A stretch of DNA of 64,000 nt from Curtobacterium sp. L6-1 (GTDB lineage: Bacteria; Actinomycetota; Actinomycetes; Actinomycetales; Microbacteriaceae): assembly GCF_018885305.1 (NCBI RefSeq), contig NZ_CP076544.1, forward strand, positions 2,046,001 through 2,110,000, in the 5' to 3' direction. This document shows, piece after piece, positions 1 to 8,744 of this stretch. Below the pieces are notes generated by a model. The model had not been told where the DNA came from and searched no databases. It saw nothing but the letters and a program-made list of their open reading frames with translations. Each line of letters starts with the position of its first letter. Position 1 is the stretch's first letter. Made by a program: the position numbers and the translations under genes.

Positions 1-2648
1 GCGACGGCGATGCGGGCGTCCGGCACGATCTCGGCCAGGTGCGAGGCGACCGACTGGATGTCCTTGACGCGGTTGTGCACGTAGAACACCTGGCCCTCGC
101 GGAGCATCTCGCGCTTGATCGCCGCCGCGACCTGCAGGTCGGACTGCGGTCCGACGAAGGTCAGGATGGGGTGGCGGTCCTCCGGCGGGGTCGCCAGGGT
201 GGACATCTCGCGGATCCCGGTCACCGCCATCTCGAGCGAGCGCGGGATCGGCGTCGCGGACATCGCCAGGACGTCGACGTTCGTCTTGAGCTTCTTGAGC
301 TGGTCCTTGTGCTCGACACCGAAGCGCTGCTCCTCGTCGATGATGACGAGTCCGACGTCCTTGAACTGAACGCTCTGCGACAGGATCCGGTGCGTGCCGA
401 TGACGATGTCGACGGTGCCGTCGGCCAGGCCCGCGACCGTCTCCTTCGTCTCCTTCTCGGTCTGGAAGCGGCTCAGGGCACGCAGGTTGACCGGGAACCC
501 GGCGAAGCGCTCCTGGAACGTCTCCATGTGCTGGCGGACGAGCAGCGTCGTCGGCACCAGGACCGCGACCTGCTTGCCGTCCTGCACGGCCTTGAACGCG
601 GCACGGATCGCGACCTCGGTCTTGCCGTAGCCGACGTCGCCGGAGAGCAGCCGGTCCATCGGGATCGGGCTCTCCATGTCGCGCTTGATCTCGTCGATGG
701 TGGTCAACTGGTCGGCGGTCTCGGCGAACGGGAACGCCTCTTCCAGCTCACGCTGCCACGGGGTGTCCGGCCCGAACGCGTGCCCCTTCGACGCCATGCG
801 GGCGGAGTAGAGCTTCACGAGGTCGACCGCGATGTCACGGACCGCCTTGCGCGCCTTCGACTTCGCCGCCGACCAGTCCGACCCGCCCATCTTCGACAGG
901 GTCGGGTTCTCGCCGCCGACGTAGCGGGACAGCTGGTCGAGCTGGTCGGTCGGGACGAAGAGCTTGTCGCCGGGGTAGTTCCGCTTCGAGGGCGCGTACT
1001 CGAGCACCAGGTACTCGCGCTGCTGCTTGACGGCGTTGCGGCCGCCGCTGGAGACCTCGCGGCTGACGAGCTCCACGAACTTGCCGATGCCGTGGGTGGC
1101 GTGCACGACGACGTCACCGGTCTTGAGCTGCAGCGGGTCGACGACGTTCTTGCGGCGGCTGGCGAGCTTCTTCACCGTCCGGGCGCCCTGCTGGACGCTG
1201 CGACCGTAGAACTCGGCCTCGCTGAGGAGCGCGATGCGCGGGTCGGCGACCGCGAAGCCGTGCTCGACGCTGGCGGTCGTCACGATGGCGACACCCGGTT
1301 CGGGAGGCCCGTCCAGCGCCCCGGCGCGTGCGGCCACCCCGGCGTCGGCCAGGACCTGCACGGCACGCTCGACGAGTCCCTGGCCCTGCGCCGTGACGAC
1401 GACGGCCCACTGGTCGTCGGTGAGCGCCTTGACGTGCGCGACCGCGCCGTCGGCACTGCCGGCGAAGCTCGGGATCGCCTCACCCGGGACGCGGACGTAC
1501 TCCCCCGCCTCGGCCACCGCATCGGCGTCGGTCAGCGGTTCGTCGGCACCGGAGTCGAAGGGCGACACCGTCCACCAGGTGCGCTGCCCGCGGGTGTTCC
1601 TGAGTTGCTGCACCGTCATGAAGTTGCCGGCGTCGAGGTCGATCGGCGCCTGCGCCCCGGCGACCGCGGCGCTCCACGCGGCCTGCAGGAACTCCTGGTT
1701 CGTCTCGGCCAGGCTGTGCGCACGGCCGCTGACCCGCTCGGGTGAGAACACGGCGATCGTCGCGGCCTCGGGCAGGTAGCTGGTGACCGGGACGAGCTTG
1801 CGGACGAGCGCGGGTGCGAGGGACTCCATGCCCTCGACCGGGATGCCCTCGGACACTTTCGCGAGCATCTGCGACAGGTTCGGGAACTCGTGCAGCATCT
1901 CGCGCGCCCGCTGCTTGACGTCCTCGCTGAGGAGCAGTTCGCGCGACGCCGTGAGCTCGACCGCGTCGAGGTCGTCGTCGGTGGAGCGCTGGTCGGCGAC
2001 CGAGAAGGCCTTGATGCCCTCGATCTCGTCGCCGAAGAAGTCGACGCGCACCGGGTGGTCGGCCGTCGGCGGGAAGACGTCGAGGATGCCACCGCGGACG
2101 GCGAACTCACCGCGACGCGTGACGAGGTCGACCCGCGCGTACGCCAGGTCGACCAGCTGCGAGGCGATCCCACTGAGGTCGTTGCCGCGTGACCCGGTCC
2201 GCAGCACGACGGGGGCGAGCTCGGTCAGGTTGTCGGCGATCGGCTGCAGCGCGGCCCGGACGCTCGCGACGACGACGGTCGTGCGGCGCTCGTCCGCCGG
2301 GGCGTCCTGCCAGCGCTGCAGGGCTCGCAGCGTGGCGATGCGCGTGCCGACGGTCTGCGGGCTCGGGCTGAGGCGCTCGTGCGGCAGGGTCTCCCACGCG
2401 GGGAACTCGAGCACGTCGGCGTCCGGGATCGTGCAGCTCAGGGCGTCGCGCACCGCCTCGGCCTCGCGCCCGGTGGCCGTGATGACGAAGGCGCACTGCG
2501 GGCCCGTGCGGTCGGCCAACAGTGCGGCGAACAGGGGGACGCGCAGGCCGTCGACCACCGAGAAGTCGGCGTCACGAGGGGCGGCACGGAGCGCACGATC
2601 GAAGGAGGAGGCGCGCGAGAGCGCAGGGATGAGGCCCGAGATCGTCAC
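1..2648 (-). CDS. mfd: Transcription-repair coupling factor Mfd (3' end outside window)
   Basis: Mfd is a DNA translocase that removes stalled RNA polymerase and recruits UvrA to lesions. About 882 codons are present and the C-terminus lies beyond position 1. The N-terminus reads MTISGLIPALS from a GTG. The helicase region shows the Walker A motif GDVGYGKT at residues 670-677 and the DEEQ box near residue 771, followed by the Mfd-typical RFGVEHK. The frame is open from the start through both motifs. It is the last gene of a minus-strand block rplY-pth-small ORF-mfd. The 103-bp spacer before it holds a GC-rich hairpin (about 2723-2741). Confidence 0.95.
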   Translation of the reverse strand, partial: MTISGLIPALSRASSFDRALRAAPRDADFSVVDGLRVPLFAALLADRTGPQCAFVITATGREAEAVRDALSCTIPDADVLEFPAWETLPHERLSPSPQTVGTRIATLRALQRWQDAPADERRTTVVVASVRAALQPIADNLTELAPVVLRTGSRGNDLSGIASQLVDLAYARVDLVTRRGEFAVRGGILDVFPPTADHPVRVDFFGDEIEGIKAFSVADQRSTDDDLDAVELTASRELLLSEDVKQRAREMLHEFPNLSQMLAKVSEGIPVEGMESLAPALVRKLVPVTSYLPEAATIAVFSPERVSGRAHSLAETNQEFLQAAWSAAVAGAQAPIDLDAGNFMTVQQLRNTRGQRTWWTVSPFDSGADEPLTDADAVAEAGEYVRVPGEAIPSFAGSADGAVAHVKALTDDQWAVVVTAQGQGLVERAVQVLADAGVAARAGALDGPPEPGVAIVTTASVEHGFAVADPRIALLSEAEFYGRSVQQGARTVKKLASRRKNVVDPLQLKTGDVVVHATHGIGKFVELVSREVSSGGRNAVKQQREYLVLEYAPSKRNYPGDKLFVPTDQLDQLSRYVGGENPTLSKMGGSDWSAAKSKARKAVRDIAVDLVKLYSARMASKGHAFGPDTPWQRELEEAFPFAETADQLTTIDEIKRDMESPIPMDRLLSGDVGYGKTEVAIRAAFKAVQDGKQVAVLVPTTLLVRQHMETFQERFAGFPVNLRALSRFQTEKETKETVAGLADGTVDIVIGTHRILSQSVQFKDVGLVIIDEEQRFGVEHKDQLKKLKTNVDVLAMSATPIPRSLEMAVTGIREMSTLATPPEDRHPILTFVGPQSDLQVAAAIKREMLREGQVFYVHNRVKDIQSVASHLAEIVPDARIAV

Positions 2649-2751
2649 TCACACGATGGTACCGGCGGCCCCCGACAGCGGTCGCGGCGTGCGCGACGGG
2701 CGAACAGGAGGCGCGTGGCGGAGCCGGGCGGGCCTCCCGGCCGGTCCGTCG

Positions 2752-2937
2752 TCAGGTCCTGCCGGGCTCCAGGTCGTCCGGCGGGGGCGTCGGTTCGTCC
2801 GCGCGCGCCTGCTCGGCCGCGCGGCGACCGAGGAAGCGCGCCGTCCCGACGAGCGCGATGCCCATGACCGAGACGACGACGAGCGCGGCCGTGGCGAGCG
2901 GGTTCGTCGCGAGCACGACGGCGGCGACGGCGTTCAT
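2752..2937 (-). CDS. Small single-pass membrane protein
   Basis: This 61-residue protein has one hydrophobic segment (about residues 4-30, rich in Val, Ala and Leu), then a basic stretch (ARFLGRR) and an acidic/Pro-rich tail. That pattern suggests an inner-membrane protein with a cytoplasmic C-terminus. Its ATG overlaps the pth stop codon in a TGATG arrangement, so translational coupling to pth is likely. I do not recognise the family. The tight overlap and the membrane segment are the main support that it is real. Confidence 0.6.
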   Translation of the reverse strand: MNAVAAVVLATNPLATAALVVVSVMGIALVGTARFLGRRAAEQARADEPTPPPDDLEPGRT

Positions 2938-3521
2938 CAGGCCGGGGCGTGGAAGCGCTGCTGCGCGGCGAGCAGGCCGTCGGTGACGATCGCCTCGACG
3001 GCGTCGGCCGCGTCGGCGAGGAGGTTCGGCAGCGCCTTCTTCTCGGCGGCGGCGAAGTCACGCAGCACGTAGTCGGCCGGGTCCTGGCGACCGGGCGGAC
3101 GGCCGATGCCGACCCGCACCCGCGCGAACTCGTTCGTGTTCGTCGCCTTGATGACGTCACGGATGCCGTTGTGCCCGCCGTGTCCGCCGTTGCCCTTGAG
3201 CTTCACGGTGTCGAACGGCAGGTCGAGCTCGTCGTGGACCAGGATCAGGTCCTCCGGCGACGCGGAGTAGAACCCGAGGACGGCCGAGACCGGCCCCCCG
3301 GAGGTGTTCATGAACGACCCGGGCTTCGCGAGGACGAGCTTCGGGCCCCCCGGCACCAGGCGCCCCTCGGCGACCTGGTTCGGGGTCTTGTGCTTCCTGA
3401 ACGTGGCACCCATGCGGGCGGCCAGTTCGTCGAGGACCATCTGGCCGACGTTGTGGCGGTTGCCCGCGTAGTCGGGCCCGGGGTTCCCGAGCCCGACCAC
3501 GACGAACGTCCGGTCTGCCAT
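2937..3521 (-). CDS. pth: Peptidyl-tRNA hydrolase
   Basis: Pth releases tRNA from peptidyl-tRNA that has dropped off the ribosome. The 194-residue product has the family N-terminus VVGLGNPG (Asn13), catalytic His23 in the NRHNVG motif, and the catalytic Asp97 in HDELD. The KGNGGHGGHNGIRD region follows. Length is typical. It lies 29 bp downstream of rplY and overlaps the following small ORF by one base, so the block reads as one translation-related operon. Confidence 0.96.
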   Translation of the reverse strand: MADRTFVVVGLGNPGPDYAGNRHNVGQMVLDELAARMGATFRKHKTPNQVAEGRLVPGGPKLVLAKPGSFMNTSGGPVSAVLGFYSASPEDLILVHDELDLPFDTVKLKGNGGHGGHNGIRDVIKATNTNEFARVRVGIGRPPGRQDPADYVLRDFAAAEKKALPNLLADAADAVEAIVTDGLLAAQQRFHAPA

Positions 3522-3550
3522 CAGCGTCGGCCAGATGCCTGCGAGGAGTG

Positions 3551-4180
3551 TTACTCGGAGACCGGCTCGGAGCCGCCCTCGGCACCGGCTTCGGCGCCCG
3601 CCTCGGCCGATGCCTCGTCGGCGGCGTCGTCGTCGGCGGTGCCACGCGGGGTGACGATCTGCACGACGAGCGCGTCGGCGTCGGTCTCGAGCTCGGCGCC
3701 CTCGGGGAGGGTCAGCTCGGACGCGACGATCTGCTTGCCGTCCTCGAGGCCCTCGACGTCGACGACGACGTGCTCGGGGATGTCGGTCGCGAGGACCAGG
3801 AGCGAGACCGTGTTGAGGTCCTGCACGTGGATGGTGCCGGCGAAGGACTCGCCCTCGACGACGACGGGCACGTCGACCGTGACCTTCTCGCCGCGGCGCA
3901 GGACCACGAGGTCGATGTGCTCGATGATCTGGCGCACCGGGTCACGCTGGACGTCCTTGACGAGGGCGAGCTGGGCCGCACCCTCGATGTCGAGGTCCAC
4001 GACCGCGTTGGCGGTACGGACGAGGAGCATCGTCTCGTGGCCCGGCAGGCTGATGTGCTTCGGCTCGGTGCCGTGGCCGTAGACGACCGCGGGGATCTTG
4101 TCGGCGGCGCGGAGCTTGCGGGCCGCACCCTTGCCGAACTTGGTGCGGACCTCTGCCGCGAGCTTCGTGTAGTCAGCCAT
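3551..4180 (-). CDS. rplY: 50S ribosomal protein L25/general stress protein Ctc
   Basis: L25/TL5/Ctc binds 5S rRNA in the large subunit. I place the start at ATG 4180 (MADYTKLAAEV), preceded by a near-perfect AGGAGG five bases upstream. A longer reading to 4309 lacks such a site. The 209-residue protein has the L25 domain (about 1-95, with the IPAVVYG motif), a C-terminal beta TL5-like domain (about 100-185), and a low-complexity acidic Glu/Ala tail typical of the actinobacterial Ctc form. It is the first gene of the rplY-pth-ORF-mfd unit. Confidence 0.95.
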   Translation of the reverse strand: MADYTKLAAEVRTKFGKGAARKLRAADKIPAVVYGHGTEPKHISLPGHETMLLVRTANAVVDLDIEGAAQLALVKDVQRDPVRQIIEHIDLVVLRRGEKVTVDVPVVVEGESFAGTIHVQDLNTVSLLVLATDIPEHVVVDVEGLEDGKQIVASELTLPEGAELETDADALVVQIVTPRGTADDDAADEASAEAGAEAGAEGGSEPVSE

Positions 4181-4591
4181 GATGCCTCCTGGTGTCGGGG
4201 ACGACGCCGGAGTGCCGGCATCGGGGGGTCTGTGGTGTTGCAACTCGAACGCGTGCACGCGTGAGGAACGGTCCCAGAGTCTGGCCGGGTCTCCCACCGC
4301 GTCGATCACGGCCGCTTGCGCGGCCCTCGCCGAAGTCGTCCGTCAGCCTACCAGGGCATCCGGGCGTGTCGCACCGTCTCGCGCGCGGCCGTCCGGACGG
4401 GAGGCCCGACACCGGTCGTCCGTGTGCCTCCGGCCGGAGCGCGTGGGCTGGCGACGGCGCGGTGGCGACCACGCCGATGGTCGCGGGCCGTCGGCAGCTC
4501 CCCCCAGGTGCAGCTGCCGACGGCCCGCCGTGGCGTCCGCCAGACCGCGGACCGCGGACCGCGGACCGCGTCTCGCGACCGGACGCCGCGG
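4181..4591. other. Gene-free spacer upstream of rplY
   Basis: This 411-bp region has no convincing gene. It contains a perfect hairpin GGCCGC-TTGC-GCGGCC at 4310-4325, which would lie in the rplY leader. A possible minus-strand -10 (TAGGCT, 4350-4345) has no clear -35. ACCGCGG heptamers are tandemly repeated around 4550-4572. A single GACGGGAGGCCCG arm occurs near 4395. It would carry the rplY promoter and the 3' end of the gene that stops at 4592. Confidence 0.5.
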
Positions 4592-5566
4592 TCAGCGGAC
4601 GCCGGTCGGCGCCTCCGGGGCGAGCCGCCGGATCGCGGCCTCCACCCGACGGTCCACGGCCGCCTGGTCCCGGGAGCCGGCGGCGAGCACCGCGGCGTCC
4701 GACCCCGTCACCCGGAGCAGCCGGCGCCACTCGGCGTCGTACAGGGCCTGGCGGTAGCCGGTGGACTGCTGGCACGCGACGTCCTGCTCGGCGAGGCGGA
4801 CCTCGTCGCGCGGGACGTCCTCGTCGTCCAGGTCCGTCACCCAGTCGACGGCGCGCATCGATGCGGTCGGCAACCCCGACGGGTCGTCGGGCAGACCCCC
4901 GGAGACGGGACCGACGGCGGCGTCCGCGAGGCAGGACCGCCAGTCAGCAGCTGCGGCGACCACCGCCGGGTCCGAGCGCGCCGCCACCGCTGCCAGGTAG
5001 GTGAGCCGCTGCGCCACCATCGCCGCACTCTGGTCCGATCCGTCGTCGTCGGTGCCGAGGGTGGCGCGAGCTCGGTGGATGCACCGCTCGAAGGTGCCCG
5101 AGGGGAGCGCGTCGATCGCCGCGTTGCGCTCGGTCGAGGAGCCCCACTGCCGGAACCCCTCGTTGTTCGCCCCGGCGAGGGACGGACCGCGGTACCCCCG
5201 CGCGGAGGCTTCGTCTGCGGTCAACGGTCGGGTCTCGGAGAGCGCCGGTGCCGGGTTGCCCCGGGCGGCCGTCTCGTTCGCGGCGTCCTCGGCGCGGAGG
5301 CCGGCGATCGTCGCCCACGGCGGCGGGACGTCGATCCCGGCCGTCCGGAGGCACCGGTCTTCGAGGAGGTTCTCGGCGTACGAGGCGGGCCCGGACGCGA
5401 GCACGTACCCGTCGAGGGGCATCGTCCACGCGACGACGTCCTTCGTGGTCGTCGGTCGGACGGCGTGGTCGACGGCCTCCGGCAGGCCGTGCAGGACGGC
5501 TCCGCCGAGTCCGGCGACCACGAGGACGAGGGTGCCGGTCTTCGCGGCCCGTTCGGTGATGCGCAT
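4592..5566 (-). CDS. Secreted or membrane-anchored protein with four cysteines
   Basis: This 324-residue protein begins with a hydrophobic export or anchor segment (about residues 9-30, TGTLVLVVAGLGGAVLHGL). The rest is soluble and largely helical, with Cys residues in the contexts DRCLR, ERCIH, RSCLA and VACQQ, which suggests two disulfides outside the cell. I do not recognise the family. It starts 9 bp after the response regulator stop, and its ribosome-binding site (GGGGGA) immediately follows that stop codon. It is therefore very likely co-expressed with the two-component pair and could be its extracytoplasmic partner or output; that role is inference. Confidence 0.75.
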   Translation of the reverse strand: MRITERAAKTGTLVLVVAGLGGAVLHGLPEAVDHAVRPTTTKDVVAWTMPLDGYVLASGPASYAENLLEDRCLRTAGIDVPPPWATIAGLRAEDAANETAARGNPAPALSETRPLTADEASARGYRGPSLAGANNEGFRQWGSSTERNAAIDALPSGTFERCIHRARATLGTDDDGSDQSAAMVAQRLTYLAAVAARSDPAVVAAAADWRSCLADAAVGPVSGGLPDDPSGLPTASMRAVDWVTDLDDEDVPRDEVRLAEQDVACQQSTGYRQALYDAEWRRLLRVTGSDAAVLAAGSRDQAAVDRRVEAAIRRLAPEAPTGVR

Positions 5567-5574
5567 GGTTCCCC

Positions 5575-6231
5575 CTAGGCGCGGACGAGGCCGCGTTCGT
5601 GTGCGGTGATGACGACCTGGATCCGGTTGCGGAGCCCGAGCTTCGTGAGCACCGACCGGACGTGGGTCTTGACGGTGGCCTCGCTGAGGAAGACCGACGC
5701 GGCGATCTCCTGGTTGCTGAGCCCCTTCGCCACGAGCAGGAACACCTCACGCTCGCGGGCGGTGAGTGCGTCGAGCACCTCGTCCCGCCGCTCGGACTCG
5801 ACGAGGGTGCCCTGGGCCCGGAGCAGGTCGAGCGCCTCGGTCTCCGTGGGCGCCGGCCGTCCCTCGTGCACGTCGCGGATGGTGGCCGTCACGACCTCGG
5901 GCAGCGCGTCCTTGGTGAGGAACGCCGCCGCTCCGGCACGCAGCGCCGCGAGGACCGCGTCGTCGCGGCGGATCGTCGTGAGGGCGACGACCCGCGGCCG
6001 GTCGTCACCCTGCTCGGCGAGCCGGGCCATCGTCTCGATGCCGTTGAGCACCGGCATCCGGAGGTCCAGGAGCAGCACGTCCGGCTGCTCGGTCGCGCAG
6101 AGCGCGAGGGCCTCGGCGCCGTCGCCCGCGGTCCCGACGCAGGTCATGTCGTCCTGCGCGTCGACGAGCATCCGCATGCCCGAGGCGAACAGCCGCTGGT
6201 CGTCGACGACGGCGACGCGGATCCCCGTCAC
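5575..6231 (-). CDS. NarL/LuxR-type response regulator
   Basis: This 218-residue regulator has a receiver domain (about 5-120) with acidic pocket Asp10-Asp11 and phospho-acceptor Asp56 in LLLDLRMP. A C-terminal LuxR helix-turn-helix follows (about 150-212, LTAREREVFLLVAKGLSNQE). The GTG start overlaps the kinase stop (GTGA), giving tight stoichiometric coupling. It should be phosphorylated by the adjacent DesK-type kinase and bind DNA as a dimer; the palindrome at 7592-7607 is a plausible autoregulatory site. The effector signal is unknown. Confidence 0.93.
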   Translation of the reverse strand: MTGIRVAVVDDQRLFASGMRMLVDAQDDMTCVGTAGDGAEALALCATEQPDVLLLDLRMPVLNGIETMARLAEQGDDRPRVVALTTIRRDDAVLAALRAGAAAFLTKDALPEVVTATIRDVHEGRPAPTETEALDLLRAQGTLVESERRDEVLDALTAREREVFLLVAKGLSNQEIAASVFLSEATVKTHVRSVLTKLGLRNRIQVVITAHERGLVRA

Positions 6232-7538
6232 CGGGACGCTCCGGTCGCGCTCGTGCCGCCGGGTCCGGTCGCGTCGACCGCTCCGGCTCCGACGACCGCC
6301 GGGAGGCCCGGGGTCACGTCCGCCCCGGACGGCACCGACGATCCGCCGAGCGTCGGCAACCACGCCGTGACGACGTACTCGTGCTCCTCGTCGCCGACCC
6401 CGGCGCGCAGCCAGCCGTCGACCAGTCGGGCGCGCTCCCGCATCCCGGCCACGCCGGACCCCGGGCCGTCGAGTGCGACGAGCGGACTGCTCCCGGTGGA
6501 GGTCACGACCACCCCGAGCCCGGGCCCGCGCCAGTCGAGCACCACCCGCGCGGTCGCCGTCCGGCCCTGGTGCTTGAGCACGTTCGTCAGGCTCTCCTGC
6601 ACGATCCGGTGCACCGCTCCCCCGGCCTCGGTGCCGAGTGCCCGCGGGTCGCCGTGCTGCTCGAACACCGCCTGCATGCCGAGCTCGCGCATGTCCTCGA
6701 CCAGGTGCGGGACGTCTGCCAGGCCGTGCCGGGCCTCCTGGCCGGTGCCCTGGATCCGCTCGACGAGGGCGCGGACGTCCCCGAGGGCGGTCCGGCTCAC
6801 CTCGGCGATGTCCTGCAGGGCGGTCGCGGCCGGTCCGTCCCGGACCGTGAGCGCCGCGGCCCCCTGCGCCTGCGAGACGACGACCGCGAGGGAGTGCGCC
6901 AACGAGTCGTGCACGTCCCGTGCGATACGGGCGCGCTCCTGCTCGGCGCGGAGTTCGGCGCTGGCGGCCTCGGTCTCCTGCTCGGCCTCGACGACCCGGA
7001 CCCGGGCGAGCCCGACGCGCCACGTCGCGCCGATCGCCACGCCGACCGCCCACGCGATGCCGCTCGCGCCGGCGATCGCCAGGGCCAGGAACGCGAGGTC
7101 GGACCGGGTGCCGGAGAGCGAGCCGGTCCACCTCGCCCACACGTCCTGGTCGGCGACGGTGGGGACGACCATCGCCCACGCAGCGGCGGCGCTCGCGACG
7201 CCGAGGGCCGGGATCGCGAGCCACCGCAGCAGCCCGGAGCGACCGGCGCCGATGATGCCGACCACGATCGCGATGGCGAGGTACTCGGGCCACGTGGTGT
7301 CGCGCGGCCGGTCGAGCAGCCGGAGTGCCTGCAGCACGGGGACGACGACGACCAGCCCGAGGCTCGTCGACGGCATCCAGTTCGCCAGCCCGATCGCGAC
7401 GGCGAGGGCGGACACCACGAGGACGTGCGCGGTGAGGTCGGAGCGGCCCGCCTCGGCGACGATCCAGAGGGTGAGGTACACCACGCCGGCGGCCGGGGCC
7501 ACGAGGTGCCGGAGCCACCGGCGGAGGAAGAGGAGCAT
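6228..7538 (-). CDS. DesK/NarX-type sensor histidine kinase
   Basis: This 436-residue kinase has about five or six N-terminal membrane helices (first ~170 residues), a HisKA_3 dimerisation domain with phospho-acceptor His210 in DVHDSLAHS, and a HATPase_c domain (N-box ESLTNVLKH; G-box GSGVAGMRERARLVDG). I chose ATG 7538 because the alternative ATG at 7595 would lie inside the putative operator palindrome. The C-terminal ~40 residues are Gly/Ser/Ala-rich and may be disordered. It is coupled to the response regulator by a 4-bp overlap. Confidence 0.9.
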   Translation of the reverse strand: MLLFLRRWLRHLVAPAAGVVYLTLWIVAEAGRSDLTAHVLVVSALAVAIGLANWMPSTSLGLVVVVPVLQALRLLDRPRDTTWPEYLAIAIVVGIIGAGRSGLLRWLAIPALGVASAAAAWAMVVPTVADQDVWARWTGSLSGTRSDLAFLALAIAGASGIAWAVGVAIGATWRVGLARVRVVEAEQETEAASAELRAEQERARIARDVHDSLAHSLAVVVSQAQGAAALTVRDGPAATALQDIAEVSRTALGDVRALVERIQGTGQEARHGLADVPHLVEDMRELGMQAVFEQHGDPRALGTEAGGAVHRIVQESLTNVLKHQGRTATARVVLDWRGPGLGVVVTSTGSSPLVALDGPGSGVAGMRERARLVDGWLRAGVGDEEHEYVVTAWLPTLGGSSVPSGADVTPGLPAVVGAGAVDATGPGGTSATGASR

Positions 7539-7591
7539 GGCGCCGAGCGTAGGGCGGGGTGCGCGCGGGCAGCGAGCGGTGCGGGTGGCTT

Positions 7592-7607
7592 TCATCCGAG
7601 TGGATGA
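7592..7607. promoter_or_regulatory. Candidate operator palindrome upstream of the two-component genes
   Basis: Perfect inverted repeat TCATCC-GAGT-GGATGA, about 54 bp upstream of the kinase start. A 6-4-6 dyad is compatible with a dimeric LuxR-type regulator, so autoregulation by the linked response regulator is the simplest reading. This is an inference from position and symmetry only. Confidence 0.4.
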
Positions 7608-7673
7608 GGGCGTGCCGTGCCCCCGGTGGCCGGCTGCGACGCCCTGAGCGGGCGGCGGCCGGGCCGGCGCCGG

Positions 7674-8699
7674 TCAGCGGTCGTCGTGGCGGTGCCGACG
7701 GACGGCGGTGAGCGCGTCGCGGGCCCGGTCGCTCGCGGCCTCGGCGTCGTCCCGCGCGCGGCGGAGGCGCTCGGCCTCGGCGTCGAGGTCGGTCTGCTCG
7801 CGGTCGAGGTCGCGGAGCCGTCGTTCGAGGTCCTCGCGGCGGTGGTCGAGGTCGGCGCGCCGGTCCTCGACGCCGTCGAGGGCGGACTCGGCGTCGTCCA
7901 GCGCGGCGTCGGCGTCGCGGGACGCCCGTCGGGCGGCGGTCTCGGCCGCGCGCGCGGCACGGCGTGCGGCCGCGGGGTCCCGGGGCTCCGGCTCAGGCGT
8001 GCGCTCGTCCGTCCCGGTGTCGGTGTCCGCGGCGCCGGTGTCGGTGTCCGCGGCGCCAGTGTCGCTGCCGGCGGCGGTGTCGCTGCCGGCGGCGGTGTCC
8101 GCCGGACCGCCGCCGACGGTGCGACGTGCGCCGCGCCTCCCGGCCGTGATCGGGATCGGCGGGGCGTCGCTGCCGGACCATGCGTCGGGGACGGCGTCCG
8201 GGACGGCGAGGGCGTCCGTCAGGTCGACGTCCTCGAAGCCGACGCTCTCGAGCGGACGGAGGAGCAGCCCCGAGCGGATCGCGGCACCCGCGTGCGGGTC
8301 GGCCATGCCGGCCTCGATCGTCGCGCGGACGAGCTCGAGCACCGCCGGCGTCGCGGGGTGTCCGGCGGCCTCCGCGCGCTCCGCCCCGGTGGCGGCGAGC
8401 GCCTGCACGAGCCGCGACCGCTGCTTCCGGAGCGTCGCGATCTCCTGCGGGTCCGCGTCGGCCTGCGCCTGGCGCAGGGCCGGCCCGAGCCCGACCGCGT
8501 CGTCGAGTGCACCGTTGTCGGCGAGGAGGTCGACGATCCACGCGGCGGGTGCCGGTTTGCGGAGACGGCCGATGGCGGCTGCGAGGTCCCGGTCGTCCTT
8601 CCGGACCGCGCGCTGGCGGGCGGTGCGTTCCCGGACGAAGTCGGCGGGCGCGGCGCGCAGGAGCGCACGGGCGGCGTCGGCGAGCGCTGCGGGGTCCAC
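7674..8699 (-). CDS. Uncharacterised coiled-coil protein
   Basis: This 341-residue soluble protein has a helical N-terminal part (1-150), a low-complexity acidic linker with repeated ADTDTG units (about 195-235), and a highly charged C-terminal coiled coil (about 245-335, rich in Arg, Asp and Glu). No catalytic motif or signal peptide is visible. The start is GTG 8699 with a CAGAGT hexamer ending six bases upstream, compatible with leaderless initiation. The family is not recognised. The linker is encoded by short tandem DNA repeats, so its length may vary between strains. Confidence 0.75.
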   Translation of the reverse strand: MDPAALADAARALLRAAPADFVRERTARQRAVRKDDRDLAAAIGRLRKPAPAAWIVDLLADNGALDDAVGLGPALRQAQADADPQEIATLRKQRSRLVQALAATGAERAEAAGHPATPAVLELVRATIEAGMADPHAGAAIRSGLLLRPLESVGFEDVDLTDALAVPDAVPDAWSGSDAPPIPITAGRRGARRTVGGGPADTAAGSDTAAGSDTGAADTDTGAADTDTGTDERTPEPEPRDPAAARRAARAAETAARRASRDADAALDDAESALDGVEDRRADLDHRREDLERRLRDLDREQTDLDAEAERLRRARDDAEAASDRARDALTAVRRHRHDDR

Positions 8700-8744
8700 G
8701 CCCCCACTCTGCCCGGCGCGTCCGTCGTGGCACCCGGGAACGGG

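Noticed and set aside
39..1745. 568-codon plus-strand open frame opposite mfd
   Set aside because: It is antisense to a gene with intact Mfd motifs; its composition (Arg/Asp/Leu/Val runs) is the usual mirror of high-GC coding DNA.
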